Below are positions 10,201 to 22,200 of a stretch of DNA of 64,000 bases, piece by piece. The stretch covers positions 29,670,459 to 29,734,458 of the forward strand of contig OZ021726.1 in assembly GCA_963978545.1 (NCBI GenBank), in the 5' to 3' direction. The DNA is from Linyphia triangularis. Lineage: Eukaryota; Arthropoda; Arachnida; Araneae; Linyphiidae. Each line of letters starts with the position of its first letter. Position 1 is the stretch's first letter. The notes beneath the pieces are model-generated. The model was not told the origin of the DNA and made no database searches. It saw only the letters and a list, made by a program, of their open reading frames with translations. The translations under genes were made by a program, and so were the position numbers.

Positions 10201-13200
10201 ATAGAATGATGAGAAGCTATCCCGGAGGCAGGGATCGAAGGACTAGAGTCATTTGCTGGCACTGCAAACGGGAAGGGCATTTACGACGAAACTGCCTTGA
10301 TTTGAAAAAGAGAAGGGATAACACTACCACGGATTCTCCACAACTGAATCTAAGAAGATGTCATCTCGCAGGGCAGAAGCTGCAATGTAGAACAGGTGAA
10401 GCCCCGACCAGTCGTTTCCACGTTTCATCCCGACAAGGAGGAAACCAGGGTTTATTCGTGAAGGGGGAGATCAACGGAACTCCATGTCGTCTAATCGTCG
10501 ATTCGGGAGCGAACGTAACGATCGTAAGGACGGACGTGGCTCGTTGCCTGAACAGCCGACTCCTCTACACAGCGCCCTCTGTTTCTCTACAAACTGTGTC
10601 TGGTGGTAATATCTCTGTGCATGGGAAATTGCAAGTGGACATTGCCCTTGGATTTAACACCTACAAGCACACCGTTTATGTTGCCGAAATTGTAGATCCA
10701 TGCATTCTTGGACTAGACTTTTTGAAGAAAAATGGAATTACGCTGAATTTTGAGAAAAGCAAGCTGCAAACATGGAGAGACGAAGTTCCTTTGCACGATC
10801 TAGACATGAAAGAGCTGTGCGTATATAGGATTATGGCTCATGAAGACAATGTCATAGAGAATGCTGAAGAGTCCACATCTATGAAAAGTACCTCACCAGC
10901 CTCGGAAAGAGAACCGAAGAAAGTGACGTTGAGGAAACCCTCCCAAGAAGTGGTTCATGTGGAAATGGACAAAGTTAGTGAAGAGGGAATCGACATCCGT
11001 ACTCCTATTACAAGCATCGAACGGAGGTACCGGGATCTATCAGCTGCACCCGCGGATGATTCGGACGCAATCTCAAAATCATATAACCAGCAAGACGGGG
11101 ATCAGAAACTTTCACTGCTTCTGTTGGCATACGGGAGTGCAACTCACGAGACCACCAGATTTTCTCCATCTCTAACGATGTTTGGAAGAGACCTTAGGCT
11201 CCCCAGCAACCTCCTCTTTGGACGACCACCGGACACCCCTTCCTCGCCTGTCCAGTATCTAGATGATCTCCAGGCACGTTTGGAAGCCGTACATCGGTTC
11301 GCCAGAGAAAGAATCAACATCATGACAGAGCGCATGAAGGTCCGCTACGATGCCAAGGCCACGGAACGTTCATTCCAGGAAGGTGACAAGATGTGGTTAT
11401 GGAATCCTAAACGTCGGAAAGGACTCTTCCCTAAGCTCCAGACGAACTGGGAAGGGCCATATGTGGTCCTTAAGAAGATCAACGACGTCGTGGTAAGGAT
11501 TCAACGGACACCCTCCTGTAAACCTAGAGTTGTACATAACAATAGACTAGCCCCATATTATAGTAGAAGTGATTGAATTGCCTTTCCTCTTAAGGACTTC
11601 ACTGCCCGGGACGTGCAGTCTTTAAGAAGGGGGAAATGTTGCACAAATCTATATATATATTGTCTGTATATATTGTAAATAGTGACGTATTATTTCAAAA
11701 TTCTATTGTAATTTATTTTTATCTTATTTTATTTATTAATTAATAGCGATTATACAAGTTAGAAAAAGGTGGCAACACCTAAAGCAGTCGAGAAGTTTCG
11801 AGATATTTCTTTTCCGATGAATTGGCTGGAAATTTCGAGAATGTCTCACGCGCTTGTATATAAAAGACTGGAGAACGGGAAAGTTTTCAGATTGACTTTG
11901 GACTTCGATGAAAGCTTATCGCTTTGTTTACCTATTGGAGTGAGCTTGAATAATCGCTGAATTCGAAGTTATTTTTGTTAAAGCTTGTGTTGAAGCTTGT
12001 GAGCGATTACACTGTTGCCTGTGGATAAATTTTGTGAGTTTTCTGAAGAGAGAATAAATACTTTTATACTGTAAAAACTGTGCCATCATTGCCTCAGCGG
12101 AAAAACTCATAACAATATATATAAAAAAATTAAATACAGGATCTAAACTTTCTCACTTATACATGTCTATAGATTTGTTACACATCTGTAACATAGCACT
12201 GTAAAGGGTTAGTAAAAACGAAAAAATCTGATGGAATCAATTTAAAATATTAAGGAATTTAGGGTTCTAATGTATTCTGTTGACAAAAAGCACAAGGCAA
12301 GAAGAAAAATAATCATCTCCGTACAGGATGCAGTCAGATTGAAGTTGGGGGATTTTTTTTAACACTAAGGATGCCGGCGGCAGCGCTTCTAAGTTATAGG
12401 ATAACTAAAAATCTAACAGAAATGATATGTAAATAATAAGCTTTCTAATATATTCTGTTGATAAAAAACGCAAGGTAAGAAGAAAAATAATCATGTCTGT
12501 AAAGGATGTAGTCAGATTGAAGTTTGAGGATTTGTTTTAACAATAAGGCGCCGGCATCCGCGATTCTAAGTTAGAGAATAACCAAAAATCTAAAGAAATA
12601 TTACACAAATAATTGTTCTGGGCATAACAATGATACCCAGATAGTAGAAAAATAAAAAGCGGAACATCGACAGGTGGGAGGGAGGGGTTTAGCCGGTTAG
12701 GCTTAGCTGCTGAGAATAGAAAAAGGGCGGAATTGTAGTACTCCCAAATCGGCCAACTAGCCAGATATTGAGGGGCTTTTACAAAAGCACAGGAATTTTT
12801 TTTTTGCTCAATGGCATCAGCAGCGAGAATGCAAGAATGGGAAATTTTTTTTCAAAATTCCCTGATTAAAGAGTAATTTTACGAAATTCCCTGACATTTC
12901 TCTGATTTTTCCAGAAGAGTGGAATTCCCTGACATTTCCCTAATTTTTCCAGAAGAGTGGAATTCCCTGACATTTCCCTAATTTTTCCAGAAGAGTGGAA
13001 TTCCCTGACATTTCCAGGTTCTGTAGCCACCTTGAATAGGCAAGAAAAAAGGGTATTTGAGATAAGCTAACTGTTCAAATTTTTATAAGCAACAATATTG
13101 TTGTAACAAAATGCCTTAGTTATTTTTTCTACAAGGTTTATATTAAACTTTGAAACTATTTTGTTTGATACATTCTAATCAGAGAGCCGAGAAATTTTCC

Positions 13201-16200
13201 CTTTTGAAATTTCGACTAAATATTTATTTTAATATTGAACAGATTGAAATATGCGCAAAATTTTTTTCCAAGATTTTGTTTAAATACACATAAAAGTGGG
13301 AATGCTTTGAATAATTTACAAATAATTTTACCTATAAAAAGACAGCTAAAATACAATTAAAAACAAAGTTTTAACACAACTAACATAACAAATTGCCTTT
13401 AAGTTTACAGGATCAGAATTTTAAAAAATTGCATAAAATAGAATAAGTTTAAGTACAAAATAGCAATTGAATTTTTTAGGAAAATCTCAAAGATAAATAA
13501 TTCCAAAGAATAAAAGTATTTTTTAAAAGAGCATAAAAAAACACTAAAAAAGTGACTATGTACCTTTAGTAATATCCCAAACTCTGACACTTCGATCATG
13601 CCCTTTTGAGTCATAAGTGAGACATCTTTTCCCTTGATCTTCCATTCGAATCTGGTCTGCAGGAGCGCTATGGCCTCTTAGAGTAAACCTGAAAAACAAT
13701 TAAACAGTATAAAGTAATTACTTAATGAAAAAGTATTTTAATTTCTTATTACTATAAAAAAGATAATTGTTTTAAGTCTTCATGCACATGTGCATAATAA
13801 AAGTTGAAAGAAAAAGATGAGAAGCATAAGTGACAAATTGCCAAATAGGTATTGCACTTATATTGCAATAGTAAAAACCATTTGGGAGTTATTTTTCAAA
13901 ATAAATTTTGTGCATAAGTAATCCACAATACCACACAAAATTGAGAAAAGTTGTTTTTGAATATGCTATGTTTGCACTGATAATGCATGCATCAAATGAT
14001 TTGATCTAAAATTGAGCTTTATCTGTGCTTGTAAAAATGAGATTTTATTTTTTATATTCATAATTCTACAGGTCCAGCCTGGGTCATCTCGGAGAAAGGT
14101 GGACCAACTATCTAGAGAGAACCAGTTCCTTTCCCACCTATGAACCGATCCCTTTCAGCTTGATCTACACTACATCAGATATGGGTTGGAGGCAGGCTCG
14201 GCCTGGCCCACCGGGATACCGGGATATATCCCGGTGCGCCCTCTCCAGAACCTTGGTAAGGCGTCCTCCGAGAACAGTGGAAAAAATTTCAAATAAATAT
14301 AGATTTTAATTTTAAATAATTAAGTTTTTGAATTTAAAGTGAGTTAATCTGTATCTTTGAAGATGGAATAACTTATACGATTTATTTATTTTAAACTACA
14401 CAAGCACGGTTATCATGAAACCACAACTATATGTGTGGCCCCTATAAGTAACGTTTGCCGCGGACGAATCAACCGTCCCACCTTTGAAACTCGCGAAACC
14501 AGAAACCTAAGTCTCTCCGGGCTTTCATTTCTTCTTACCGACTAGACTGGCGACACTTGCCCATTCTTTTGTTGTTGGGGGGGGGGGGGGGAGGAGGGGG
14601 GCATACAATAAAAGGCAAAGAGTCATCATATGAGTTCTATTTAGAGAGAGGGTGGGAGTTACTTTTATTGGTCAAGAATACTGTTTGCCCAAGACCGAAA
14701 GAAAAAAGAAAAAACCTTAAACGACCATTGCTCATCGGCTTGTCGACAAAACTATTTGGATTTGTAGTAATCTACACGCACTCTTTTGCGTTAATCTACA
14801 AAACTATTCAGTCGTTGCTTTTCAAACACGTGAATTATATGGATCGAATTTTCATGTAGATCATATTATGAGCAAATAAGTCAATTGTTTGTCAAATTAT
14901 TAGTGCTTAAAATCCTAAGAAGGACTCGCCCAGATAAAAAGAATGTTTTTTTTTACATGAAAACATTAATTTTCTTTTACGATAGTTATATTTATCTCCA
15001 TAGTTACATTATTTTCACCTCAGTCTCTATGAAATCATGTAACATAATGCAGATTTCTTGAACAATAAATCATTAAATGAATCAAAAAAGTATCACGGAA
15101 AAAGTTGGAGGGTGATTGTTCCCTTTAGCTCCTTAATCACCATCCCTAGGTTTATCCGTTTAAAAAATTATTTTATAAGTTTAAATTATATGCCCTTGCT
15201 TGAAAGGGAAAAAATCTGTAATAATTTAATGTCAAAGTATTAATTGAAATCCTTCCTGAGCATCAAGTGTAAACAATACGTTAATCTAAATTATTCCGTT
15301 GTAATGTTTAATGTAACATTCACTTTGTATAATTTAATTTTTGACTAATTTTAACTGCAATTTTCTTTTACGATTTATTTTTACACTAAGTTAAATTTCA
15401 AATGAGATTTTATCAATTTAAAGTTGAAGAACAATACAAAATAATTAAAACAATGTAAATATAAATATTTAAATTATTTTAAACATTAAAATCAGAGGTT
15501 TAAATATAAAAATAACAACGAAAGACGTAGAACAGCAAAATGACAAAGATAAAATGTCAAAGTCAAATAACCTAGATAAGATTTAAAAACTAAGACATGC
15601 AATTAAAATATAATGAAAAGTAAAATCAGCTTGACATAGCTATTGGCAAAACTTAACGGCTCATTAAATAAAAGTGGATGTCCTAGTTAGGTCTTATAAC
15701 TTTAAAATGCAATGGAGTAAAGTTATGGGTAAAACTGTATAAATAAACTGTATAAATACATTTTTTTACAAGTAATATAAAACTGTTGACTTTTGGAAGC
15801 AGTTATTCAAAAAATTACACAAGGTATGCAATGCAGAGTTTTTTTTTTTTAATTTCATAAAATTTCTTTTAAACTATTTTGGCATGTGTGAATTTAAGAA
15901 AAGAACTTTTTTTGAACGTAGGTTCATCGCAGCATAAGACTTAAAATTTAGAAAAACATACAGGTACTCCAACATTCAAACCAAGTTTATAGTTACACTC
16001 GTTGTTGTTTCTTCATTTAATATGGATATAAGCACCTAGTATTTCTGTTGATATATCCTCTTTCAACAAGACAAATCTGTCACTCAGACGATTTAGTAGA
16101 TAGTGTACCATAGGAACAAATGAATTGCACTTAAAATATTTAAGGTTTGTCAACAATCCAAAATCCAAAATTTTGAAATTGAAACTTAAAATTAAGAAAG

Positions 16201-19200
16201 GAGATGGGGGGGGGGGGGGTCTAAAAATAAGTTCAGGTGCCATTGCATAAAATGTCCCAGTCTTTAATAACAATCTCACTCTTTCGAATAATGCTTGCAT
16301 CAAAACTAAAATATAAACTTAGAATTTTAGCGATATATACTGATTAATCGATTTGGTTATTCTTTTCCAGATGAAAAGATTGAAAGACCCGACGAACGTA
16401 ATTTCCAGCTACATTTTTTTTTATATAAAATTAAGGCTGTATGGAGTGGGATAAAAGCCAAATAAATAAAAAAAACCAAAAAAAGTGGAAATGTGTAATG
16501 TTACTTTACGCAAATGTAAATTAATACTTTTTTTTTAATCAAATAATTACGTATTTTCTCTCTCTCAAGCACTATTTGCTTTTCGGCGGGAAATGTAGCA
16601 AGAAATTGGAAATTACAGACCAAAATTTACATGATGTATAATGTGGTGACACGAAGCATCTTTTTTAAATTTTTTTTAAGATGGATATTTTTTCGTATTC
16701 AGTCATCACTTTGGAAATATTTTTCGTACTAAGAAGACGCTGGGATAAAAAATAGTACATAGAAGACCATATTAACTCTATCGGCAGTAAAACCATTTTT
16801 TACCTTTGTACATCAACGTCACATTAGTAATTTTGTTAACAAAGTGTTTTAAACAATTTTTAAACTCAGCTCTTCTTTTATAAACTCGACAGCTCACTAA
16901 GCAAACATAATCACATTTTAATTAACATGAATATTATAAACTATTTATAAAAACAATTAAAGGAATTTTTTACGTTACTATTGAAATTGCTAAAAAATAC
17001 ATTTGCATACAGGGAAAACATTTAAGGATATTTAAATTTTTAACCATGAATGTATTCCATATATTTTCCGTTCAATTCTTGAGACAGTTAAGAAATTTTT
17101 AATTTTCTCAGTTTCTTAAGACAACGATAACAAAATTTCCTCAATCAATTTCAGTTATTAGTAAAAATAATAAGATTCATATTTAATCTTGTAGTTATTT
17201 CATTTCGGGGAGTTCAAAGTCACTGAAAATGACAACTGCTCAACTCGCTCTGTGATTTTTTTTTTTACTAATACACTAATTTCTTCATCAGTATCAAAAT
17301 CAGTTATAACCTTTTGCTATATTTTTCTTTTTTGAGTTATTAATTAAAGTCTGTGGTACAACTATTTTAAGAAAATATCAACTGTTCATAAAGCTCTTTC
17401 ATTTCGTAATGATAAACGTATTCTACGTAAAAAGTTAAATGATAATTAAAAATTTGTATCAATTGATAAATGTCCCCTAAAATCAATTTATCAATCGATT
17501 TATAAATTGACTGTAGGGCAGCCAATGATCAAAGCATTCGTACAAGTTTTTCCAAGTAATTTAAAAAATATTTTTTAATTTTTACTTTATTCTGTTCAAT
17601 AATGTTGTGTTTTTAATTAAAATACCTACTTACTTTGATATTTGGTCACGAATGTAATGGTATGTATGAAAATTTGAATTTGAGGGAAATTTGTCCCCTA
17701 CGCGACTAACCGCAAGACAAAAGGTCGCGTTTCTAACCAAGGATTAATTTGGAAAAAATATTGATTGTAATATTCCGCTCTCTCTCTCAGAGAGAGTAAT
17801 TTGCGTTTTGTATTGTAACTTGAAATTTTATACATTAAAACAAAGGCTTTCACTCAATTTTGTTCATTTCTATACGTCTGGGAATGTGCCACATTGCGGC
17901 ATCACGGGTAGTCCTAATTAACCGTGATGCCGCAGTGGCTCATGCAAAATGAGTGAGTTTATTCTTTGGTGTGGGACAGGGCAGTTGACTGAGGAGGGGG
18001 GCGAAATTGTGTGAAATCTTATTTTATCACATCCCCCCCCCCCCTTTTTTTTGTGTGTAACTTGTTATGTGTATTTAATCAAATCTTCGACCATAACCCC
18101 CCACCCCCTGAAAAGAAAACCTGGCTAAGAGCTTGGTGTGACAAGGGGTAAGGCGCCCTCTCGAATGTTGGTCCACCGCCCTCAGAGGTAACCCAGGCTG
18201 ACCCTGGTTGGAGGCCTACCTATAATCCACTATCCTCAGACATATACGAATGAACAAAAGAGTGAAACCCATTGTTTATATGCACATAATTATCAAAAGC
18301 AATGCAAATATAAATAAACATAGATCACTGAATGAAATATCTATGGAAGTAACCTTTATAATCTTCTTGATTACAAGACTAAATTAAGGAGAAAGAAGCA
18401 TTGAGTATGTGTAATAGGGTGGGACGAATTTCAAAATTTGTTCAAATACATTAAAAATAATGCGGAAATGTTACTAAATTTGAAGTACTTCAAAAAGAAT
18501 ATTGTTTCAATTTTAAAACCTAAGCTAACATAATTTAAATTTGTTGTCAAGAATTAAGATATGAATAACTAAAAAAAAATTCAGAAAAATTTCTCCTCTG
18601 GAGGAATATCTTGGTGGGAGGAGTGAAGGGGGGGGGGGGGGGGAGAGGAGCAACAGAACACTTCAGTTTAGAAATTTGAAGGAGAAACAAAATATTAAAG
18701 AATATTAGGAATTTTAGGATATTGGGAACTTTAATAATAGAATGTATTGAATGTTAATAAATTACTTATTCATAAAAAGAGACTAACCTTCGAGCTCCCG
18801 TAGATAAGTCCCATACTAAGACCCAAGTATTTTCTAAGCCATTGACAACACATCCCCCTTGAGAAGATATGGCAATGCTGCAGCTGCTGCTTTCTGGTTT
18901 CCACTTCTTAAACAAGGTCCCACTTTGCAAGTCATACACAATGATGAAGTTGGGAGAGGCATCATGCAATTCCTGAAAACATTTAAAAATTTGTCATACT
19001 TTACTAATTTTCAATTAAACAGTGGTTTGGATGAACATTACTTTTTATTACTTTATATTAAGTAAAGAAGTTAAAACATTTAGAGAAAAAGATGGTGAAT
19101 GTTGGATATATGTTTCTTTAACGCAATTTATTCTCATGATGACACTAGTTTTAAATAGTTCCAGTTGACATTGTTTGAAGGAATCTGTAGATGGCACAAT

Positions 19201-22200
19201 TGATTACCTGTTCCTACTTACATAAAAAATATTTAAATTAAATTATTTAAAAAGATTTCTAGTTGAGAAAAAATATATATTTTACTATATTATCTTGTTA
19301 GTATCAGTAAAAAAAGAATGTTATTTGTATTTTTTTACAAAAAAAAAAAAAAATTGGATAAAAACCATACAAAGATCAAGAAGCTGAAAGTTTTAGCTTA
19401 GGCGATGTTGAACTAACAATAAATTGGAAACTGGAATAGTAAAAGAGTTGGGATACAAGTGTACATAATTAATGTAAGGTAATAACATTAAAACAAATTA
19501 GAATATAATAATTCTTATAAAATTATTGATCTTCAAAAAGAGCATAGCTATAAGAAAAGTACTGAGTCATTATCACACAACACAATACACTGAGGATACA
19601 TAAATTTCTGTGTATGAAAATAATTTAATACACGAACCCTGCATACTGATACTACAAAGTGTCCATCGTCACTGATTGCAGACAGTCGAGTAACGAATTC
19701 ATGGTGTGGGATCCGGAGATCATAGACTAATTTCCTGCTGGTGAGATCCCATACAAGCAAAGGGAAAGGTTTTTGAGTTTCATCTCCACACACACAGATC
19801 CTGCCATTAGCACTTACAAGAAGGCTGTTCAAGAACCTAGAGATAAGATAGGTTAGAAGAATTGTCAATTTACAAGAAAACATGTAGACAGCAAAGCAAT
19901 TGCAAGTTTTGATAGTTTATTGAAAATCATTCAGTTTTTTTTTTTATAATATAGAGAAGTACTGGTAAATTAAGAATATATTAGTCTGCCAAGGAAAAAT
20001 TGGCCGAAACTGTTCATACATTGGCTTTAAATAGAGTGAATTAAATCTGATAACCAAATATGCCACAGCATAACAATTTGCATCCATTTTTGTCTGGTAA
20101 CTCACAGCTTCATAATTTCTAAAGAAAAAGGGAACAGATGATTTTACTTCCTCTAGCAAAAAAATCTTGTTTCTTTTAAAACTGAGAAAAGTTAGTAAGG
20201 ATTCAAAGCAGTATCTAAAAAGCAAAAAATGAGCAGTTTTTAAAGACATCTTAGGGACTTTGTAAATTTTTGTAAGGACCACTTATATTTTTTAAACAGA
20301 GCAAAAAAAAGCTAACTTTTTCATAAACATAAACTCCAAACATAACATGGTAAAAATTATAATAAAACAAATAAAATAACATTTAAGTATTATTTTATTA
20401 ACAATATTGAAACACGGAGTCAAAAACATGATTTGTTTGTTTGTTTTGTTTTAGTATTTTACAGCAATATTAATTTTATAGCAAAACTTTGCATACTCAA
20501 TAAAATACCCAATTGTAATCTAAAAGTAATGCAGCCTTGAAAACTTATGAAAAATTCTATTGTATAAATCTCCTAGACTAAATTTCAAAAGGAATGCAAA
20601 CTTATAAACTTGGGTTAAGTTTGCAATAAAATGGAAATATTTCATCTTCAAAACCAGAAAAAAACATAGAATATAATGGCAATTTTTTTTACTAAATTAA
20701 TAACATTAATTGGCTGAAGAACTTCGTATAAAAATCATGCCAAGTCCACAATCAACTCACAATTTTTTGGCACCAATACTAGTATGTGCAGTTTGAAGCT
20801 CAAAAGACAAGTACAAATTAAGAAAAACCACCTCAAAGTAAGAATTTTTCATATCTGAAATCGGAGAAAATGTTGAGTCAAATTAGTGATTTCCCGAAAA
20901 CTAGCAGTTCTAATTGTAAAATGATGCTATAAGGTCTGCCTCAAACATAACCAAAAGCAAGAGAGGAAAGAGCAGCTTAGAATTCAAATTTTGAAAGGAA
21001 AAGATCGCAAATCAATTAAAAGTTGAAGAGAAAAAAAACACAGTTTTAATAAGGTAAAAGACCTTGTAACTGAAAAATTATCAAAAAAATCTGCAAATAT
21101 TTACTCGAAAACCAGATGGAGAATGTCATCCTGACATCAATATAATTTAACAAAAGCTTACTTAGAAAAACAGAAAAGGTGATGGGTTAAGATGTACATT
21201 TATTTCCCATAAAAATTGCAAAGTTTGACAATTTAATGAGCTATTCGTAAAACCACATTTAGATGGCCGAAATTCATATATTATACGGCTAATTTGTAAG
21301 TTTTGGCAGTCACGAAAATATGCAAATAAATTAATCGAAACTTAACTTTTATGAGAACTTTTGCAGCGGATTCTCTGAAGAAATATCTCACAATATTCGC
21401 ATATATTGCATTTGGCTTTGTGCTTGTTATTTGCTGATGCTTTAATCATTTGTATAGATCTTTACATAATGACAAGCCATTAAAAAATGCAGTCGCACAG
21501 CATTTTCTTGGTCAAAAACTTTTTCAAGCAAACCGTAAAAACAAAATGTTAAACTCTCGCTCAACATGGATAACTAGAACTTACCAGATACCATTACAGT
21601 TTACAATATCAATCCACCAACAGCAATCTATCTAATCTGAAGTAAAATAATGATTTCCAGGAAATCAGCAATTCCTGGCACAACAAAACTTTGTTTCATA
21701 AAAGCATAAAATTGCACCACAATAAAAGATGGGTGCAAACCAGTTGAAATAAGAAATAGGTAAATCAAATTTGGTGACAGCTAAAAATTTTTTGAGGGGG
21801 AGGGGGGAGAGAGGCAGGGAGAATCTAAAAGTATAGACTTAAGCTGGAAAATAAGGACTTTAAGAGGCCTTATATAAGGACCTATAAAAATAAGCAGTTC
21901 TCAAGGATTTTTTAAGGACCATGCAAACCTTGGGTTATTATTTAGTTTTGTAACTCCTAACAAAATATTTATTAGCAACTTTATTAAAAAAAAAAAAGAG
22001 CAAATATTTGTTGTCAGAGAAAGTAAAATCATTCTCTTCCTTATTGGAAATTAAAGAACAGTCGGTTATCAGGATAGCCACTATTTGGAAAGTTATGACA
22101 TATTAATCTATCTGTTTTAATTCAATTCATTTGAACTCAATTTCGAATAGTTTTAACCACTTCCACCAGCAGGTCAGAATATTTTTAAATTAATAGTATT

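Larger units (their letters stand above)
8292..12114 (+). mobile_element. Young, internally deleted Ty3/Gypsy LTR retrotransposon (3823 bp)
   Basis: The element has two 478-bp LTRs (8292-8769 and 11637-12114) differing at only three positions, a primer-binding site, a gag-protease frame, the integrase C-terminus, a polypurine tract and flanking ATATAT duplications. Reverse transcriptase, RNase H and most of the integrase are missing, yet the remaining parts are joined in frame. It sits on the strand opposite to the host gene, in its last intron and inside a DNA transposon. Near-identical LTRs imply a recent insertion, so it was probably mobilised in trans by a full-length relative. Confidence 0.95.
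7330..13034. mobile_element. DNA transposon remnant with CAGGGTGGCCAC terminal inverted repeats, split by an LTR element
   Basis: The left end reads CAGGGTGGCCACAGAA (7330-7345) and the right end is its imperfect reverse complement, closing at 13034. The flanks are AATAG at 7325-7329 and AATAG at 13035-13039, a 5-bp target duplication. Removing the LTR retrotransposon (8292-12114 plus one target copy) leaves about 1.9 kb with no transposase. It is therefore non-autonomous or decayed. The CAGGG terminus with 5-bp duplications is compatible with a hAT-like origin, but superfamily assignment is inference. A shorter relative lies at 25937-26327. Confidence 0.8.
14069..18206. mobile_element. Block of about 4.1 kb bounded by diverged inverted repeats
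   Basis: The left boundary CAGGTCCAGCCTGGGTCATCTC...GGTGGACCAACTA and the right boundary (18165-18206) are inverted copies of about 40 bp with moderate divergence. No target duplication or transposase is visible, so the block may be a decayed non-autonomous element or two unrelated copies of one terminus. It fills most of the intron between exons 11 and 12. It also contains a perfect 16-bp palindrome CCGGGATATATCCCGG (14219-14234). Confidence 0.5.

Noticed and set aside
16013..16303. 96-residue minus-strand frame
   Set aside because: It includes the translation of a poly-G/C tract and lies inside the inverted-repeat-bounded block; no similarity recognised.
19944..20282. 112-residue minus-strand frame in intron 9
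   Set aside because: Low-complexity Phe/Leu/Lys composition and no motif; exons 9 and 10 join without it.
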